From positions 509,114-573,113 of the forward strand of contig NC_092249.1 in the NCBI RefSeq assembly GCF_036320965.1: DNA of 64,000 nucleotides, in the 5' to 3' direction. Below, one piece after another: positions 10,131 to 22,500 of the stretch (positions are counted from its first letter, which is position 1; every line of letters starts with the position of its first letter). The stretch comes from Panulirus ornatus (Eukaryota > Arthropoda > Malacostraca > Decapoda > Palinuridae). Below the pieces are notes generated by a model, which saw only the letters and a list, made by a program, of their open reading frames with translations, was not told the DNA's origin and ran no database searches. A program made the position numbers and the translations under genes.

Positions 10131-11312
10131 CATTCCTAATCCGAAAATCCGCAATTCGAAATAATCCTTTTTTTTGAGATGCGACATGACGTTACAAAGT
10201 GGAAGATTCCACACCTTATCTCACTTGCCCATGCTGGGCTCAGACGCTCTGTTGGCGCCAGTTTGTTACAAACCATCACTGCCAGACCTATGTGTATTAC
10301 TCAGTTTTTTGCTTATTCTCTTATGAATAAGTGTAAGATATTGATTGCTTATCAATAGCTTATAAATAGAGTCAGGAATGAAGGTGATGCCACACAACCA
10401 CAGATTGTCCACATGGGTGACTGATGTTGTGACACCTGAGCTTTCTAATGGTTCATTGTTACACAAACATTATTTCATGTGCAAAAATACTAAAAATATA
10501 ATATACATTACCTTCAGGCTATGTGTATAAGTTGTATATGGAACATAAATGGATTTTGTGTTTAGACTTGGGTCCCATCCCCAAGGTATCTCACTATCTA
10601 TTATCCATCATGGCAGATATGGAAAACAAGATGGTATGGAAACAAACGGGTTGGAGCTGAGACATGCCTCAACGTTTCGACTGTTCAACCGTCTTTCTCA
10701 GGTGATACTGATTCTAGCATTCGGCGGGACCATATTTCCCAGGAAGTTATTGTCTCACGGTTGGACACCTTGGCATGTCGTTCTCTGATTGGATCGCTTG
10801 ACCTGCTGCCTGCACCCGTTCAGAGTGACCTCCGCTGCCTGACATGAGCAGCAGATCATTGTTCTTAATCCCTCCCTCTAGGTAAGCTTTCACACTATCA
10901 CAATGGTCAACGCCATGGCAACTACAGGCAGGTGACAAATTGTTTGGTGATAATGTGAGAGCTTACCTAGAGGAAGGGATTAAGAACAACGTTAACACAA
11001 TGTCTGGGTTCATCTGCTAATAACATCAGGCAGCGGAGACCACTGTGAACAGATGGAGGCAGCAGGATAAGCGATCCGATCAGAAAGCTACACGCCAAGG
11101 CATCTGACCGAGTGACCATCGCTTGCCAGAATGCTGTTATCTCGAGGAAGATGGTTGAGTGGTCGAAATGTTGAGGTATGTCTCAGCTCTAACCTGTTTG
11201 TTTCCATACCATCCTGTTTTCCAAATATCAGTATGTATATGCAAAATTCCAAAATCCGAAACACCACTGGTCTTAAGCATTTCGGATAAGGGAATGCTCA
11301 ACCTGCATATAT
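10131..11312. mobile_element. Tigger/pogo-like non-autonomous DNA transposon relic
   Basis: The left end reads GCATTCCTAATCCGAAAATC and the right end reads TTTCGGATAAGGGAATGCTC then AACCTG, an imperfect terminal inverted repeat. These ends match, from memory, the termini of vertebrate Tigger-type (pogo, Tc1/mariner superfamily) elements, which insert at TA; TA-rich sequence is present at both borders. No transposase frame is visible. The middle is occupied by a separate foldback element (10619-11222). Confidence 0.7.
10619..11222. mobile_element. Foldback (long inverted repeat) element nested in the Tigger-like element
   Basis: The left arm (about 10619-10915) and right arm (about 10952-11222) are reverse complements over nearly their whole length with a loop of about 40 bp. 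Landmarks: GGTATGGAAACAAACGGGTT on the left against AACCTGTTTGTTTCCATACC on the right; CCCTCCCTCTAGGTAAGCTT against AGCTTACCTAGAGGAAGGG. Mismatches and small indels show moderate age. No gene is recognisable inside. Confidence 0.8.
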
Positions 11313-11664
11313 TACATTATGTATTTGTGTTTATTTTCCTCAAGTGTCACTGAACTCCTCCTGCAAGTGGTTGACGCCATAAGTGAGAAAGCCCCTTCAG
11401 TGTGGCTGTATCTTCGATAGTGGACAGAAAGGAGTACAGTCTTGTCAAGGACCTTCTGACTCTAAAGGAGTCCATTTACCCTTGTTCTATGATTGAATGC
11501 AGCCTTAGAATAGTAGGAGCCTCATACAAGGATCCTGGAATGCATGATATTGATATATAACCCCATATGAATGTTAATGCAAAACAATCAGAAGTATAGG
11601 GAGCCTGTAGACAGAAATGAGTATGTTGATGGCATATGTAAATGATGATGAGTTGATTCTCCAG
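11313..11664 (+). other. Intron sequence before exon 2, nothing recognised
   Basis: Ordinary intron between the Tigger-like element and the acceptor of the next host exon. An alternative acceptor ending TAG at 11608-11610 would extend the exon in frame by 18 codons. Confidence 0.5.
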
Positions 11665-11856
11665 GCTGAACTGAGAGAGCTGAAAGGTAAAAGTTCTGAG
11701 TGGGGTTGGGATGTTGGAGGCAGTGCACCATCCCTGAGCCATGTCCCTGATCATGAGTGGGCAGATGGTTTACAGAGCTCAGAACACCACAATCACCACC
11801 CACACCCACAGCAGTCCAGTAAACAAGTCGTCTGGCAGGAGGATCAGAACCAACAG
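11665..11856 (+). CDS. Host gene exon 2 of window, probable TRIP11/GMAP-210 (partial gene)
   Basis: The exon is 64 codons, acceptor ...gattctccag, donor GTATGT, phase 0 at both ends, so it joins the previous exon without a frameshift. The peptide begins as coiled coil (AELRELKGK), then turns into an acidic, His/Gln-rich linker (HVPDHEWADGLQSSEHH, then HHPHPQQSS). In TRIP11 the corresponding position, recalled from memory, also has a helix end (EISHLKARQ) followed by a Ser/His/Asp-rich break, which supports the family call. The exact 5' end is uncertain because an upstream TAG acceptor is also in frame. The following intron is the longest in the window. Confidence 0.75.
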
Positions 11857-11959
11857 GTATGTTGTGTGTAGTTATCTTTCTAGTGTGTAACTGCATGTGC
11901 ACGTATTGTAGTAAGGGTAACGCAGGAACTTAATCATCCATAATAATCTTCCAGGGAAA

Positions 11960-13140
11960 AGTAGAGAGGTGCTTGATATGAATATGATTTATTTGGTATC
12001 GAAAGTACTCATTGCTGTGGACAGTTATATAGATATTTACCACAAAGCTGACTCCTCAACTAATAAACTCACTCTTTTTAGTGCTAAATCCTCATCAAAT
12101 TCAATTTTAGATGTTTCTGCTTCTAATCCTCCACCTCCGTCACCTCCCACTGAACTTGTGCTATCTCCTATATTCTCTTAATACTAGGTGTTCCAAGTAC
12201 TCTTCCTCCTCCAGATGGACAAGGACTGTAGGGTGAATAGCATACCTCCTCAAGTCCTATAGGAGCTAACTCCAATGCTTGCTTTCCATTTTGCCTTTGT
12301 CTAAAAACTGATTTGTCCTTCCTCTTGGATGATGCAGCCTATCCCTATGAATAGAGACCACTCTAACCCCTCTACCAACCCATTGCTGTCACTTCTATCT
12401 CCAACGTCTTCAAAACTCTTCTCAATTCTAACTTCATAACACACTTACAATCCCATTCTCTCCTGAATACCAGTACATTTTGCAGTACAAGGTTTGCTGG
12501 TGATTTAAAGTCATTTTCCCCTCTGCTCAATTTTAGAACATAAATCAACCCTGTAATAACATGAACATGTTAAGCATAACCAATTGCTCCATTCTGTTGA
12601 GGGAATCCCTCATAATCATCACAAAGTGTACTTTCCAAAAACCTGAGTTTTGTATGTTCTTTAATTTTTTTCTTTTTTTGGTGAGCAACTGCTTAATACC
12701 TGTAGTGGTTTTTGTATGTCCCAGTATGGAATACAGCTCACACATATGAGGTGGCTTTTACTCCACTTTATCAACTGGAGTCAGATCAAAAGCTTTCTTT
12801 ATTACTGATTTTTGGCATCACTTCTTATCAACTACCCATTTCTGTATGCCATGATATTGTTGATCTTTTTTTTTTTACAGGTATTATATATGCACTGTTT
12901 TTATAAGGTGTTTGCATGTGTCCCAGCTTCAGAGGCTTAGACTCTAAGCATGCATCAGGCTGCTGCTGCCCACAGTTTGTGTGTGGAGACGGGTCACTTG
13001 AGAACAGACCACTATGATACATCCTTCTTCCCTCAAACGGCTAAGCTCTGGAATTTGCTTCTTTTTTTTTTGCCTTTTCTTCTTTGTATAACCTTTTTAC
13101 CCTTAATAGTCAGGTCTACAAACATCTGAGAACCCTGATT
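11960..13140 (+). mobile_element. Wrecked Jockey-like LINE relic (reverse transcriptase ORF)
   Basis: Reading across frames gives blocks of a Jockey-clade ORF2 in order: STNKLTLFSAKSSSNSILD and NPPPPSPP (~12050-12150), NSIPPQVL and FPSSWMM-like text (~12240-12345), YQPIAVTSISNVFKTLLNSN (12378-12437), ITHLQSHSLLN, AGDL (~12500), then after a gap PSMEYSSHI (12720-12750), YDTSFFPQTAKLWN (~13013-13054) and QVYKHLR (~13115). The catalytic FADD region between ~12510 and ~12700 is missing. This is a second, much older non-LTR lineage, also on the + strand. Confidence 0.8.
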
Positions 13141-13319
13141 AATTTGTACTCCCTCTTCCTATCACTTTGTTTCTTTAACCATAGATAGTCTTTGATTAGA
13201 ATATGTTTTGCCCATACTATGTCAGTTAGTATAAAAACAAATTGAAAGCTGAAGAGGATGTTCTTTAATTTTTATTTTGAGTTATGTATATATAAGAATT
13301 ACATATATTTATCAATGGA

Positions 13320-13425
13320 AGGAAAAAGGTTTCGAGGGCTTAGGGCCTAAACATGCAGGAGGGTGTAAAGTGTAAGGGATGAATTGGAGTAATGTAGTAT
13401 TTAGGGCCATGTGCAGTTTTGTGCA
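13320..13425 (+). mobile_element. RTE-like LINE relic R2 (short C-terminal fragment)
   Basis: The fragment reads KKVSRA-GLNMQEG and then a frame-broken IGVM-YLG, matching the young family's KKILCDRGLNMQEG ... NRVNWSDVVYRG. About 100 bp only. Confidence 0.7.
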
Positions 13426-13740
13426 GCAACACTAGACTCCTCCTACCCAAATCACTCATTAACAATCCACCAACTTTGAAATAGAATTGAGAAGCTTATC
13501 TTTGCCTCCCATTTCAGTAACCTATATTCACACATCCCCCAACCTCATCGAATATAACACTGACAGAACTTATGCACACTGATTAGGTTGAAGGCGATGC
13601 TGTTTGGAAGAATATAGCTTTTGAATTTTTTCTGTTCACTAAATATACATTTCTTAGTTGTCCAGGTATGGCATTGAATGATGATTCCAGCTCTCTCGCT
13701 ATGCTTTCATATATTTCATCACATGCCTTTTTAATATATA

Positions 13741-14548
13741 TAAATATCCAGATGCTTGAGGACAATATTTGGTGTGAGGTGGTTTGATTGAGTAAGTAAT
13801 AATAGGGTCAGAGAGATGTGTGGTAATAAAAAGAGTGTGGTTGAGAGAGCAGAAGAGGGTGTTTTATAATGGTTTGGCCACATGGAGAGAATGAGTGAGG
13901 AGAGATTGACAAAGAGGATGTATGTGTCGGAGGTGGAGGGAACGAGAAGTGGGAGACCAAATTGGAGGTGGAAAGATGGAGTGAAAAAGATTTTGAGTGA
14001 TCGGGGCCTGAACATGCAGGAGGGTGAAAGGCATGCAAGGAGTAGAGTGAATTGGAACGATGTGGTATACCGGGGTCGACGTGCTGTCAATGGATTGAAC
14101 CAGGGCATGTGAAGCGTCTGGGGTAAACCATGGAAAGTTCTGTGGGGCCTGGATGTGGAAAGGGAGCTGTGGTTTCGGTGCATTATTACATGACAGCTAG
14201 AGACTGAGTGTGAACGAATGTGGCCTTTGTTGTCTTTTCCTAGCGCTACCTCGCACACATGAGGGGGTGGGGGGTTGTTATTTCATGTGTGGCGAGGTTG
14301 CACGGGAATGAATAAAGGCAAACAGTATGAATTATGTACATGTGTATATATGTATATGTATGTGTGTGTATATATGTGTATACGTTGAGATGTATAGGTA
14401 TGCATACTTGCGTGTGTGGACGTGTATGTATATACATGTGTATGTGGGTGGGTTGGGCCATTCTTTCGTCTGTTTCCTTGCGCTACCTCTCTAACACAGG
14501 AGACAGCGACAAAGCAAAATAAATATAATGAAATAAATGAAATATCCA
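13741..14548 (+). mobile_element. RTE-like LINE copy L6 with 9-bp target-site duplication
   Basis: The insertion body is 13751-14539, flanked by direct repeats AAATATCCA at 13742-13750 and 14540-14548, the expected mark of target-primed reverse transcription. It is 5'-truncated to the last ~110 codons of the C-terminal domain (CGNKKSVVERAEEGVL near 13819, frame disturbed). It carries the long-form 3' untranslated region with two tail modules (near 14241 and 14478), as in L5, and an A-rich end. Confidence 0.85.
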
Positions 14549-14589
14549 AGTTATACATGTGATTTGGTGAATGTTTATCTACCTTTTTG

Positions 14590-14965
14590 AGTTGCCTCCA
14601 GGTTTAGGGGTAAAGTTTGTGGGTGCACTAGGGAGTGTGGAATGAGAGGCCACTGGCTGTGGAGGAAGAAATGTGTACTTTTTAATGGTATAGTTGTCCC
14701 AGCTTCACTGTATTGCTGAGCTATGGAAGGTAAATACAAGAGAATGAAAGGTGGTGGATGTGTTGGAAATGAAATTCATGAGGACAGCATTTTGTGTGAG
14801 GATGTGGTAGTAGCCAAGTACGATTTTTAGACCTGGACAGGGTGTGCTGTTTGGACATATTGCAAGCATGTGTGAAGAGAGGATGACTGAGTGTAATTGT
14901 GAAGTGTCTGTAAGGTGAAATAGCAGGATGAAGTTGAGTATGAGTAGGGCATTACACCGGGAGTG
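14590..14965 (+). mobile_element. RTE-like LINE relic R3 (diverged)
   Basis: Across frames: LFNGIVVPASLYC corresponds to MFEGIVVPTMLYGC, VDVLEMKFMRTAFCVR to MDVLEMRCLRTMCGVR, and VLFGHIASMCEERMTEC to VLKWFGHMERMSEERLTK. Much more diverged than L1-L8. Confidence 0.7.
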
Positions 14966-15130
14966 AGGCGGGTCAGCAAGACTGAGGTGAGGTATGAATG
15001 GCATAGGGAAGAAGGACTAGGGTCAGGTATCAGTGAGTCAGGGCAGTAGGATGAGGGTGAGGTATGAGTGAGGCAGGGAAGTAGGACTAGTGTGAGGTAT
15101 GAGTAAGGCAGGGTAGAAGGACTGTGGTGG
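14966..15130. repeat. Degenerate ~35-bp tandem repeat
   Basis: About four to five copies of a unit around GTGAGGTATGAGTGAGGCAG followed by GGAAGTAGGACTAG-like sequence, next to relic R3. Confidence 0.6.
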
Positions 15131-16724
15131 TGTTAACTAGGGGGGGGGGGGAGGTAGAGTGAGGGTGATGAGGGGATAGATAAGGGCGGCAGCAGATTAA
15201 GATAAGATAATGGAAGCGGCCTTACACTGGGCCGAGACGGTGAGGTTACCCTCCCTGTTCATGTCCTGCCCACACCAATGTTTGTCTTCATGACACATAC
15301 TCTTCTTCCTTGTTATATCATGCCTTCAGAAGGCACGTTACGTGATTCCAGTCCAGCCATAGGTAACGTTACGTGTTCATGTAACAGTTGACTGATCGGG
15401 TCCGTCGTCTGCCATAAGTCTCTTTACATTTTGTTTATAATGATTACTATGTTTGTATCACTCTTCATCCCTCCGTCCATCCTTGCTCTCGTCAACGACA
15501 GCTTTTCATCATTATCACTGCCCCTGTATCAAGTATTGACTTCCCTACAGCTGTTAACGCTGCCGAGCCTTTCTCACAAAAGACACATGTACTTACGTCG
15601 TAGATGCTAACCTTCTGCTTTTCCTCATATTTTTCCTCTTCATTATCATGTTTCGTACTACTTTAAGCTGGTGATCCACTCCTTGAGTCTCTAAATGGTC
15701 GTTTTGTTATGATAATAAGTTCATACTAGGTACTTCTTCTCATGCTCTGTATACTTCACTATTATTGTCAGTTTGTTTCATTATTCCTGGACATAATGCT
15801 TCCTCACGTACATATCTCTTTCTGTATTGATCTGCATTATACATGAAGAGTTTTCATTATGCTGGCATAATTCTTTCTTATTTTGAGCACGTTTTTCATC
15901 ATTTCCTCGTTTACTGACTGCTGCATCCAAGGCTGGGCCTGGTGTACAAGGTAGGTAGTGTCAGCAGAGTGTCTGCTGGTGGTGTGATCTACGAGAAGTA
16001 AGTTTAGAACAGCAGGAGGACCGGTTGTCGGTCCAGACAAAGGGTAGGCTCCTGCCCGGGTTGCAGCCAGTGGATTATATTCTGGTGCTGGAGGAAATAG
16101 GATCTCGGTAATGTATGGTAAATTTTTATAAGAATGTGCTTCATTTTTGATGTACGTGTTTATGCTACAGTTAGAAGTATCACATGTCCTCTGCTCTTAT
16201 ATTGCTTGTTTGTTGTATAGTGTTTCTGGCGTCGTCATTCATGTGGGAAGTTAATTCATTACTTTCTATTCGTACATTACGGTTCATGGCTTAGTCATGT
16301 CTCGTCACAAGGTTACCACTGGCACATGACTGGGGTCACTATGCCTTATGGTGTCTCTTCATTGTAATTCGTCGTGTTCTGGTGTTTGTCTGCCGATGAT
16401 CTTCAAGTCTCACAGAAATTAGTTAGTCTTTGTGAGGTATTGAGAAGTCACCTTGGTTGGTCTCATGTAGTTGCGTTATGCTGAAGTTTGTATAATACGA
16501 GGGGTATTGTATATGTCGGAGTGTTACAAGTGTTGTAGAGCTGGAAAATATTAGGTGTCTTGAACGAGTGTGTTTAAGGGTACACTAGAGGGGTGGGTAC
16601 TTTGAGGTGTGTTAAGATACTTGATGGGAAGGAATGTTTTACGGTTTCGTGTGTGTGGATGACTGGGTGTTTTTCCTGGGGAGTGTAGTGTTAAACGAGA
16701 TCTGGCTTGTTTTCGTGCAAGACC
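15131..16724 (+). other. Intron sequence, nothing recognised
   Basis: Part of the 37.6-kb intron. A short G-run near 15140; otherwise no exon, repeat or RNA gene that I can support. Confidence 0.5.
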
Positions 16725-16741
16725 TCCCCCCCCCCCCCCCC

Positions 16742-16774
<33 letters not shown>
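16725..16774. repeat. C-run followed by (CA)n
   Basis: About 18 C (16725-16742), AT, then about 15 CA units. Confidence 0.95.
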
Positions 16775-16775
<1 letters not shown>

Positions 16776-18269
16776 AGGCTGTTCTGACGTCCAGCCTGGC
16801 AGGAAGTGACGTAAAATGTCAACAAACCCATTTCCGTGAGACTGTACTTATAGGTGGTCTCGCAGCCGACCCAAGGGGAGTCCTGGAAGTGACATGGGGA
16901 GACACTTGGTCACTGGTCTCTCGGGAGACCAGGTGTTTGGTACAGTAGCATGTGTTCTTTTGAGGTTCTAAGTCAGGGGAGGCATCGTACTCCGGGAATT
17001 ACTAGGCAAGGAAGAGTACTGTGTTGGGTGTGGTACCACACCGGGAAAGTAGCAAGCCAGGAAGGATATCATGTTGGCTACCACGCTGGGGAAGATAATG
17101 TCTCTACAAAGGTACCATGGTAGGTGATGTTTAAGAGGGGGGGAGGGTATTGGTTAAGGTACATGGGGGTAGGGGATGAGGGAGAAGGCTGGGGGCTTCA
17201 TGGGGGCTGCAGGTGGAGAGGGGTAGGATTATGGCTCATGGGGAGGGGTGGGGGCCGGGTATCGACCGGCCGGCCACGGTGCTGGTGTAGCAAATATTTG
17301 AATTGTTACCACCACCTTGATAACGCTGGCCTGTAACGGACGTGAGGGAGGAAGGATGTGGAGGGGCAGGGGAGGGGATGCATGTGTACATGGGAAAGGC
17401 AGATAACAGGAGACCTGATGGTCCATAAGGATGGTCTAGTATGTGATGTTTGGCCCAGGTGGTAGGAGGCTAGACCCGTGTGTGACCAGTGTTGGCCGAC
17501 CCTGGCAACCAGCAGGAGGGACCAGGTAATCCCCAGCAGGGCAGGAGTACTGTCATACCGTAGTAAACCATGAAGGTCAGGAGATGGCTGGGATACTGTG
17601 GTGGGTGTGAGAGATGACTGGGATACTGTGTTGGGGAGTTGGGGGGGGTGTATGTGAGAGGTGCAGGGTGGGTGGGGGGACGAGGCAGTGGCACACAGGT
17701 GGTGGCGGCTAAGTGCGAGGTAGGTCCTATAGTCACCTAGGTACGCAAGTCGATAGTGCCTGGGGTCATGTTGCGGGAGGTCAGGCCACTTTAGGGTCAA
17801 GTCAGGGTCAACGACCAGAGCACATGTCTTTATATTTACGGTGGAGAGTGTGGCTTTGGTGGAGAAGTGAGTAGGGCAAGGCTGGAGGGGTGACGAGGTG
17901 GAGGGATAATGCGTAGGGTGGAGGGAGCACGTCGTCCGGGTCAGGGTGGGAGGCAGGAGAAGGAGGGAGTGGTAGGTCAGGGTTGGCCAGTGTGTGGTGA
18001 TGGGAGGGGGTGGGGTGTGGTGGAACGGAGGGTGAAGAAAGGGTGTCAGGGAGGGTAGACACCCAGGGAGGAAGGGAAGCCAAGGGGACACAGGAAGGTG
18101 TGGGTGGAGGAGGGGGGGGGGGGAGGCTACTGGGGTAGGGTAGGGAGAAGTTTGATGCTTAAGGTGTGAGATGTAAGAGGTGATAATCGTCACCCCCAAC
18201 CCCACCACCCTTATCCAGTTGCCATGGCACCCCCTCCCCTTTTTTTTGCCATGACACAGTTGCACTTGC
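16775..18269 (+). other. Intron sequence, G-rich, nothing recognised
   Basis: Long stretches of GGGAGG/GTGGGG-type purine-rich sequence give C-rich (Pro/His/Thr) open frames on the minus strand up to 323 codons; these lack any domain-like pattern and I do not regard them as genes. Confidence 0.5.
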
Positions 18270-18570
18270 AACTGCAAGGCTAAAGCCCTTACCTGTACAG
18301 ATAAGGTAGAGCTTGCTCCCCATGGAGTTAGAGCTTTACGTTCAGAGATGATCTAAGAAACTTTCACCTCTAGAAATAAGCTAAAGCTCTCACCTGTGGA
18401 GAGATTCTAAAGCTTTCACCTTCAGGAAGGAAAACAAATGAATGAAATGTGAAAGTTTTAATGTCTCCAGAGTTGAGAGCTTTATCCTGTTTCTGCAGAT
18501 GAAAGATTAAGCCTATCCCAGGAGATTTTAAAGCTTTCGCGTATCTCTGAAGACGAAGACTTCAGCTTGG
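18270..18570. repeat. Very degenerate ~50-bp tandem repeat
   Basis: The phrase TAAAGCTTTCACCT recurs about six times in altered form at roughly 40-60 bp spacing. An old decayed minisatellite. Confidence 0.45.
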
Positions 18571-18574
18571 TGTT

Positions 18575-18575
<1 letters not shown>

Positions 18576-18646
<71 letters not shown>
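18576..18646. repeat. (GA)n microsatellite
   Basis: About 35 pure GA units. Confidence 0.97.
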
Positions 18647-18650
<4 letters not shown>

Positions 18651-19575
18651 AGTATCCGTACAGTACAACACCGGCTTAAGTGATACACCTGAGCAATATT
18701 CGTACGTTAGTGTGGCGGACAACCCAGAGGAGGTGTAGCAAGGAAAGTTAGAGACCCACTAAGGTAAGTAGATGGGCTGTAGTATAGCCGTACGTAGGTA
18801 ATATGGTCAGTCGTAAGCTGCCTTACTGTCTCGCTCCAGTCCTTCTTTCACTCTCCCAGTAATGATGCAGTCTCGGGGTAGGTTAACTGAAGCAGCTTAT
18901 TGGTGCATTCTTCTCGCAGTCATTACTCTCCTCAGTGATGGCATCCTTCACATTGTACATAACACTAGCACTAGACCTGTGGTATGTGCAGATGACACAT
19001 GAACAACATATAACCACAGGCTTGCCACACACCTACCACCTGGCTGTTGTTAGAGTCAAGTCGTTCAACTCCTCAGTAACTCTCATACTGCACTCTTTTC
19101 CATTTTGTTGGTTCATATCCTTTTCTTGTCACATTCAGGGTCTGTCCTGGTGTTCATGACGACCCACAACAGAAGCAGAATAATTTTTATTTCCACCCTG
19201 GGTGTGTGGGGCTTGTATCTCTCCCTCGAGCACGTCCAGCACGATCATATGAAGGAAACTACACATTTTTGTGTTTTTCCTTCCTTTCACACCCTTCCCA
19301 GAGCCACAAGTTTTCTTATTCTGATGAAGCATTCACCCTCTATGAAGTGGCTGTTGGATATTGCTATAACTTTATTTAACTGCGTATAGAAACAAGAAGG
19401 TTATAGTAGTAGAACTCATCATTATGGCATACCTTTGTATGGAATATTTGGAGCGGGTTTCATGTCATGGCTGAATCATGTCGTGTGTGGCTAACTAGTG
19501 TATATTGTCTTCGGACTTCATAAGTTCTTGACATCACTTTTATATTAACATTTACTTTTGTGTGTCCCATCTGTT
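18647..19575 (+). other. Intron sequence, nothing recognised
   Basis: No exon or repeat recognised before the 20-bp satellite. Confidence 0.5.
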
Positions 19576-22500
19576 AGGTAGGTTGAGTACATCCATGGTT
19601 GGTTGAGCACATCCATGGTTGGTTGATTACATGCATGGTTGGTTCAGTACATCCATGATTGGTTGAGTACATCCATGGTTGGTTGAGTACATCCATGGTT
19701 GGTTCATTACATCCATGATTGGTTAAGTACATCCATGGTTGTTTGAGTACATCTATGGTTGGTTCAGTACATCCATGGTTGGTTGAGTACATCCATGGTT
19801 GGTTCAGTACATCCATGGTTGGTTCATTACATCCATGATTGGTTAGGTTAGGTTAGGTTTGGTTAGGTTAGGTTACATCCATGATTGGTTAAGTACATCC
19901 ATGGTTGTTTGAGTACATCTATGGTTGGTTCAGTACATCCATGGTTGGTTGAGTAGATCCATGGTTGGTTGAGTACATCCATGGTTGGTTCATTACATCC
20001 ATGATTGGTTAAGTACATCCATGGTTGTTTGAGTACATCTATGGTTGGTTCAGTACATCCATGGTTGGTTCAGTACATCCATGGTTGGTTCAGTACATCC
20101 ATGGTTAATTGAGTACATCCATGGTTGGTTCAGTACATCCATGGTTGGTTCAGTACATCCATGGTTGATTGAGTACACCCATGGTTGGTTGAGTACATCC
20201 ATGGTTGATTGAGTACATCCATGGTTGGTTGAGTACATGCATGGTTGGTTCATTACATCCTTGATTGGTTGAGTACATCCATGGTTGGTTGAGTACATCT
20301 ATGGTTGGTTCAGTACATCCATGGTTGGTTGAGTACATCCATGGTTGGTTCAGTACATCCATGGTTGGTTCAGTACATCCATGGTTAATTGAGTACATCC
20401 ATGGTTGGTTGAGTACATCCATGGTTGATTGAGTACATCCATGGTTGGTTGAGTACATTCATGGTTGGTTCATTACATCCATGATTGGTTGAGTACATCC
20501 ATGGTTGGTTGAGTACATCTATGGTTGGTTCAGTACATCCATGGTTGGTTGAGTACATCCATGGTTGGTTCAGTACATCCATGGTTAATTGAGTACATCC
20601 ATGGTTAATTGAGTACATCCATGGTTGGTTGAGTACATGCATGGTTGGTTCATTACATCCATGATTGATTGAGTACATCCATCATGGTTAATTGAGTACA
20701 TCCATGGTTGGTTGAGTACATGCATGGTTGGTTCATTACATCCATGATTGATTGAGAACATCCATGGTTGGTTGAGTACATCCATGGTTGATTGAGTGCA
20801 TCCATGGTTGGTTGAGTACATACATGGTTGATTGAGTACATCCATGGTTGGTTGAGTACATGCATGGTTGGTTCATTACATCCATGATTGGTTGAGTACA
20901 TCCATGGTTGGTTGAGTACATCTATGGTTGGTTCAGTACATCCATGGTTGGTTGAGGACATCCATGGTTGGTTCAGTACATCCATGGTTGGTTCAGTACA
21001 TCCATGGTTAATTGAGTACATCCATGGTTGGTTGTTGAGTACATCCATGGTTGGTTGAGTACATCTATGGTTGGTTCAGTACATCCATGGTTAATTGAGT
21101 ACATCCATGGTTGGTTAAGTACATCCATAGTTGGTTCAGAACATCCATGGTTGGTTCAGTACATCCATGGTTGGTTCAGCACATCCATGGTTAATTGAGT
21201 ACATCCATGGTTGGTTGAGTACATCCATGGTTGGTTCAGCACATCCATGGTTGGTTCAGTACATCCATTGTTGGTTGAGTACATGCATGGTTGGTTCATT
21301 ACATCCATGATTGGTTCATTACATCCATGGTTGTTTGAGTACATCTATGGTTGGTTCAGTACATCCATGGTTGGTTGAGTACATCCATGGTTGGTTCAGT
21401 ACATCCATGGTTAATTGAGTACATCCATGGTTAATTGAGTACATCCATGGTTGGTTCAGTACATCCATGGTTGATTGAGTACACCCATGTTTGGTTGAGT
21501 ACATCCATGGTTGGTTGAGTACATCCATGGTTGGCTGAGTACATCCATGGTTGGTTCAGTACATCCATAGGCGGTTCAGTACATCCATGGTTGGTTCAGT
21601 ACACCCATGGTTAATTGAGTATATTCATGGTTGGTTGAATACATCCATGGTTGGTTCAGTACATCCATTGTCGGTTCAGTACATCCATGGTTGGTTGAGT
21701 ACATCCATGGTTGGTTCAGTACATTCATGGTTGGTTGAGTACATCCATGGTTGGTTGAGTACATCCATGGTTAGTTGAGTACATCTATGGTTGGTCGAGT
21801 ACATCCATGGTTGGTTCATGGTTGGTCGAGTACATCCATGGTTGGTTCAGTACATCCATGGTTGGTTCAGTACACGTATGGTTGGTTGAGTTTATCCATG
21901 GTTGGTTGAGTACATCCATGATTCAGTACATCCATAGTTGGTTCAGTACATCCATGGTTGGTTCAGTACATTCATGGTTGGTTGAGTACATCCATGTTTG
22001 GTTGAGTACATCCGTGGTTGGTTGAGTACATCCATGGTTGGTTCAGTACATCCATGGTTGGTTCAGTACATCCATGGTTGGTTCAGTACATTCAAGGTTG
22101 GTTGAGTACATCTATGGTTGGTTGAGTACATCCATGGTTGGTTCAGTACATGCATAGTTGGTTCATTACATCCATAGTTGGTTCAGTCCATCCATGATTG
22201 ATTGAGTACATCCATGGTTGGTTCAGTACATCCATGGTTGATTGAGTACATCCATGGTTGGTTGAGTACATCCATGGTTGGTTCAGTACATCCATGGTTG
22301 GTTCAGTACATCCATGGTTGGTTCAGTACATCCATGGTTAATTGAGTACATCCATGGTTGGTTCAGTACATCCATGGTTGGTTCAGGACATCCATGGTTG
22401 GTTCAGTACATCCATGGTTGATTGAGTACATCCATGGTTGGTTGAGTACATCCATGGTTGGTTCAGTACATCCATGGTTGGTTCAGTACATCCATGGTTG

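Noticed and set aside
17306..18277. 323-codon minus-strand frame
   Set aside because: Proline/histidine/threonine-rich translation of G-rich low-complexity intron; no splice structure or domain seen.
19574..22025. Peptide-repeat frames such as TNHGCTEPTMDVLNQPWMYS
   Set aside because: Produced by the 20-bp satellite in all frames.
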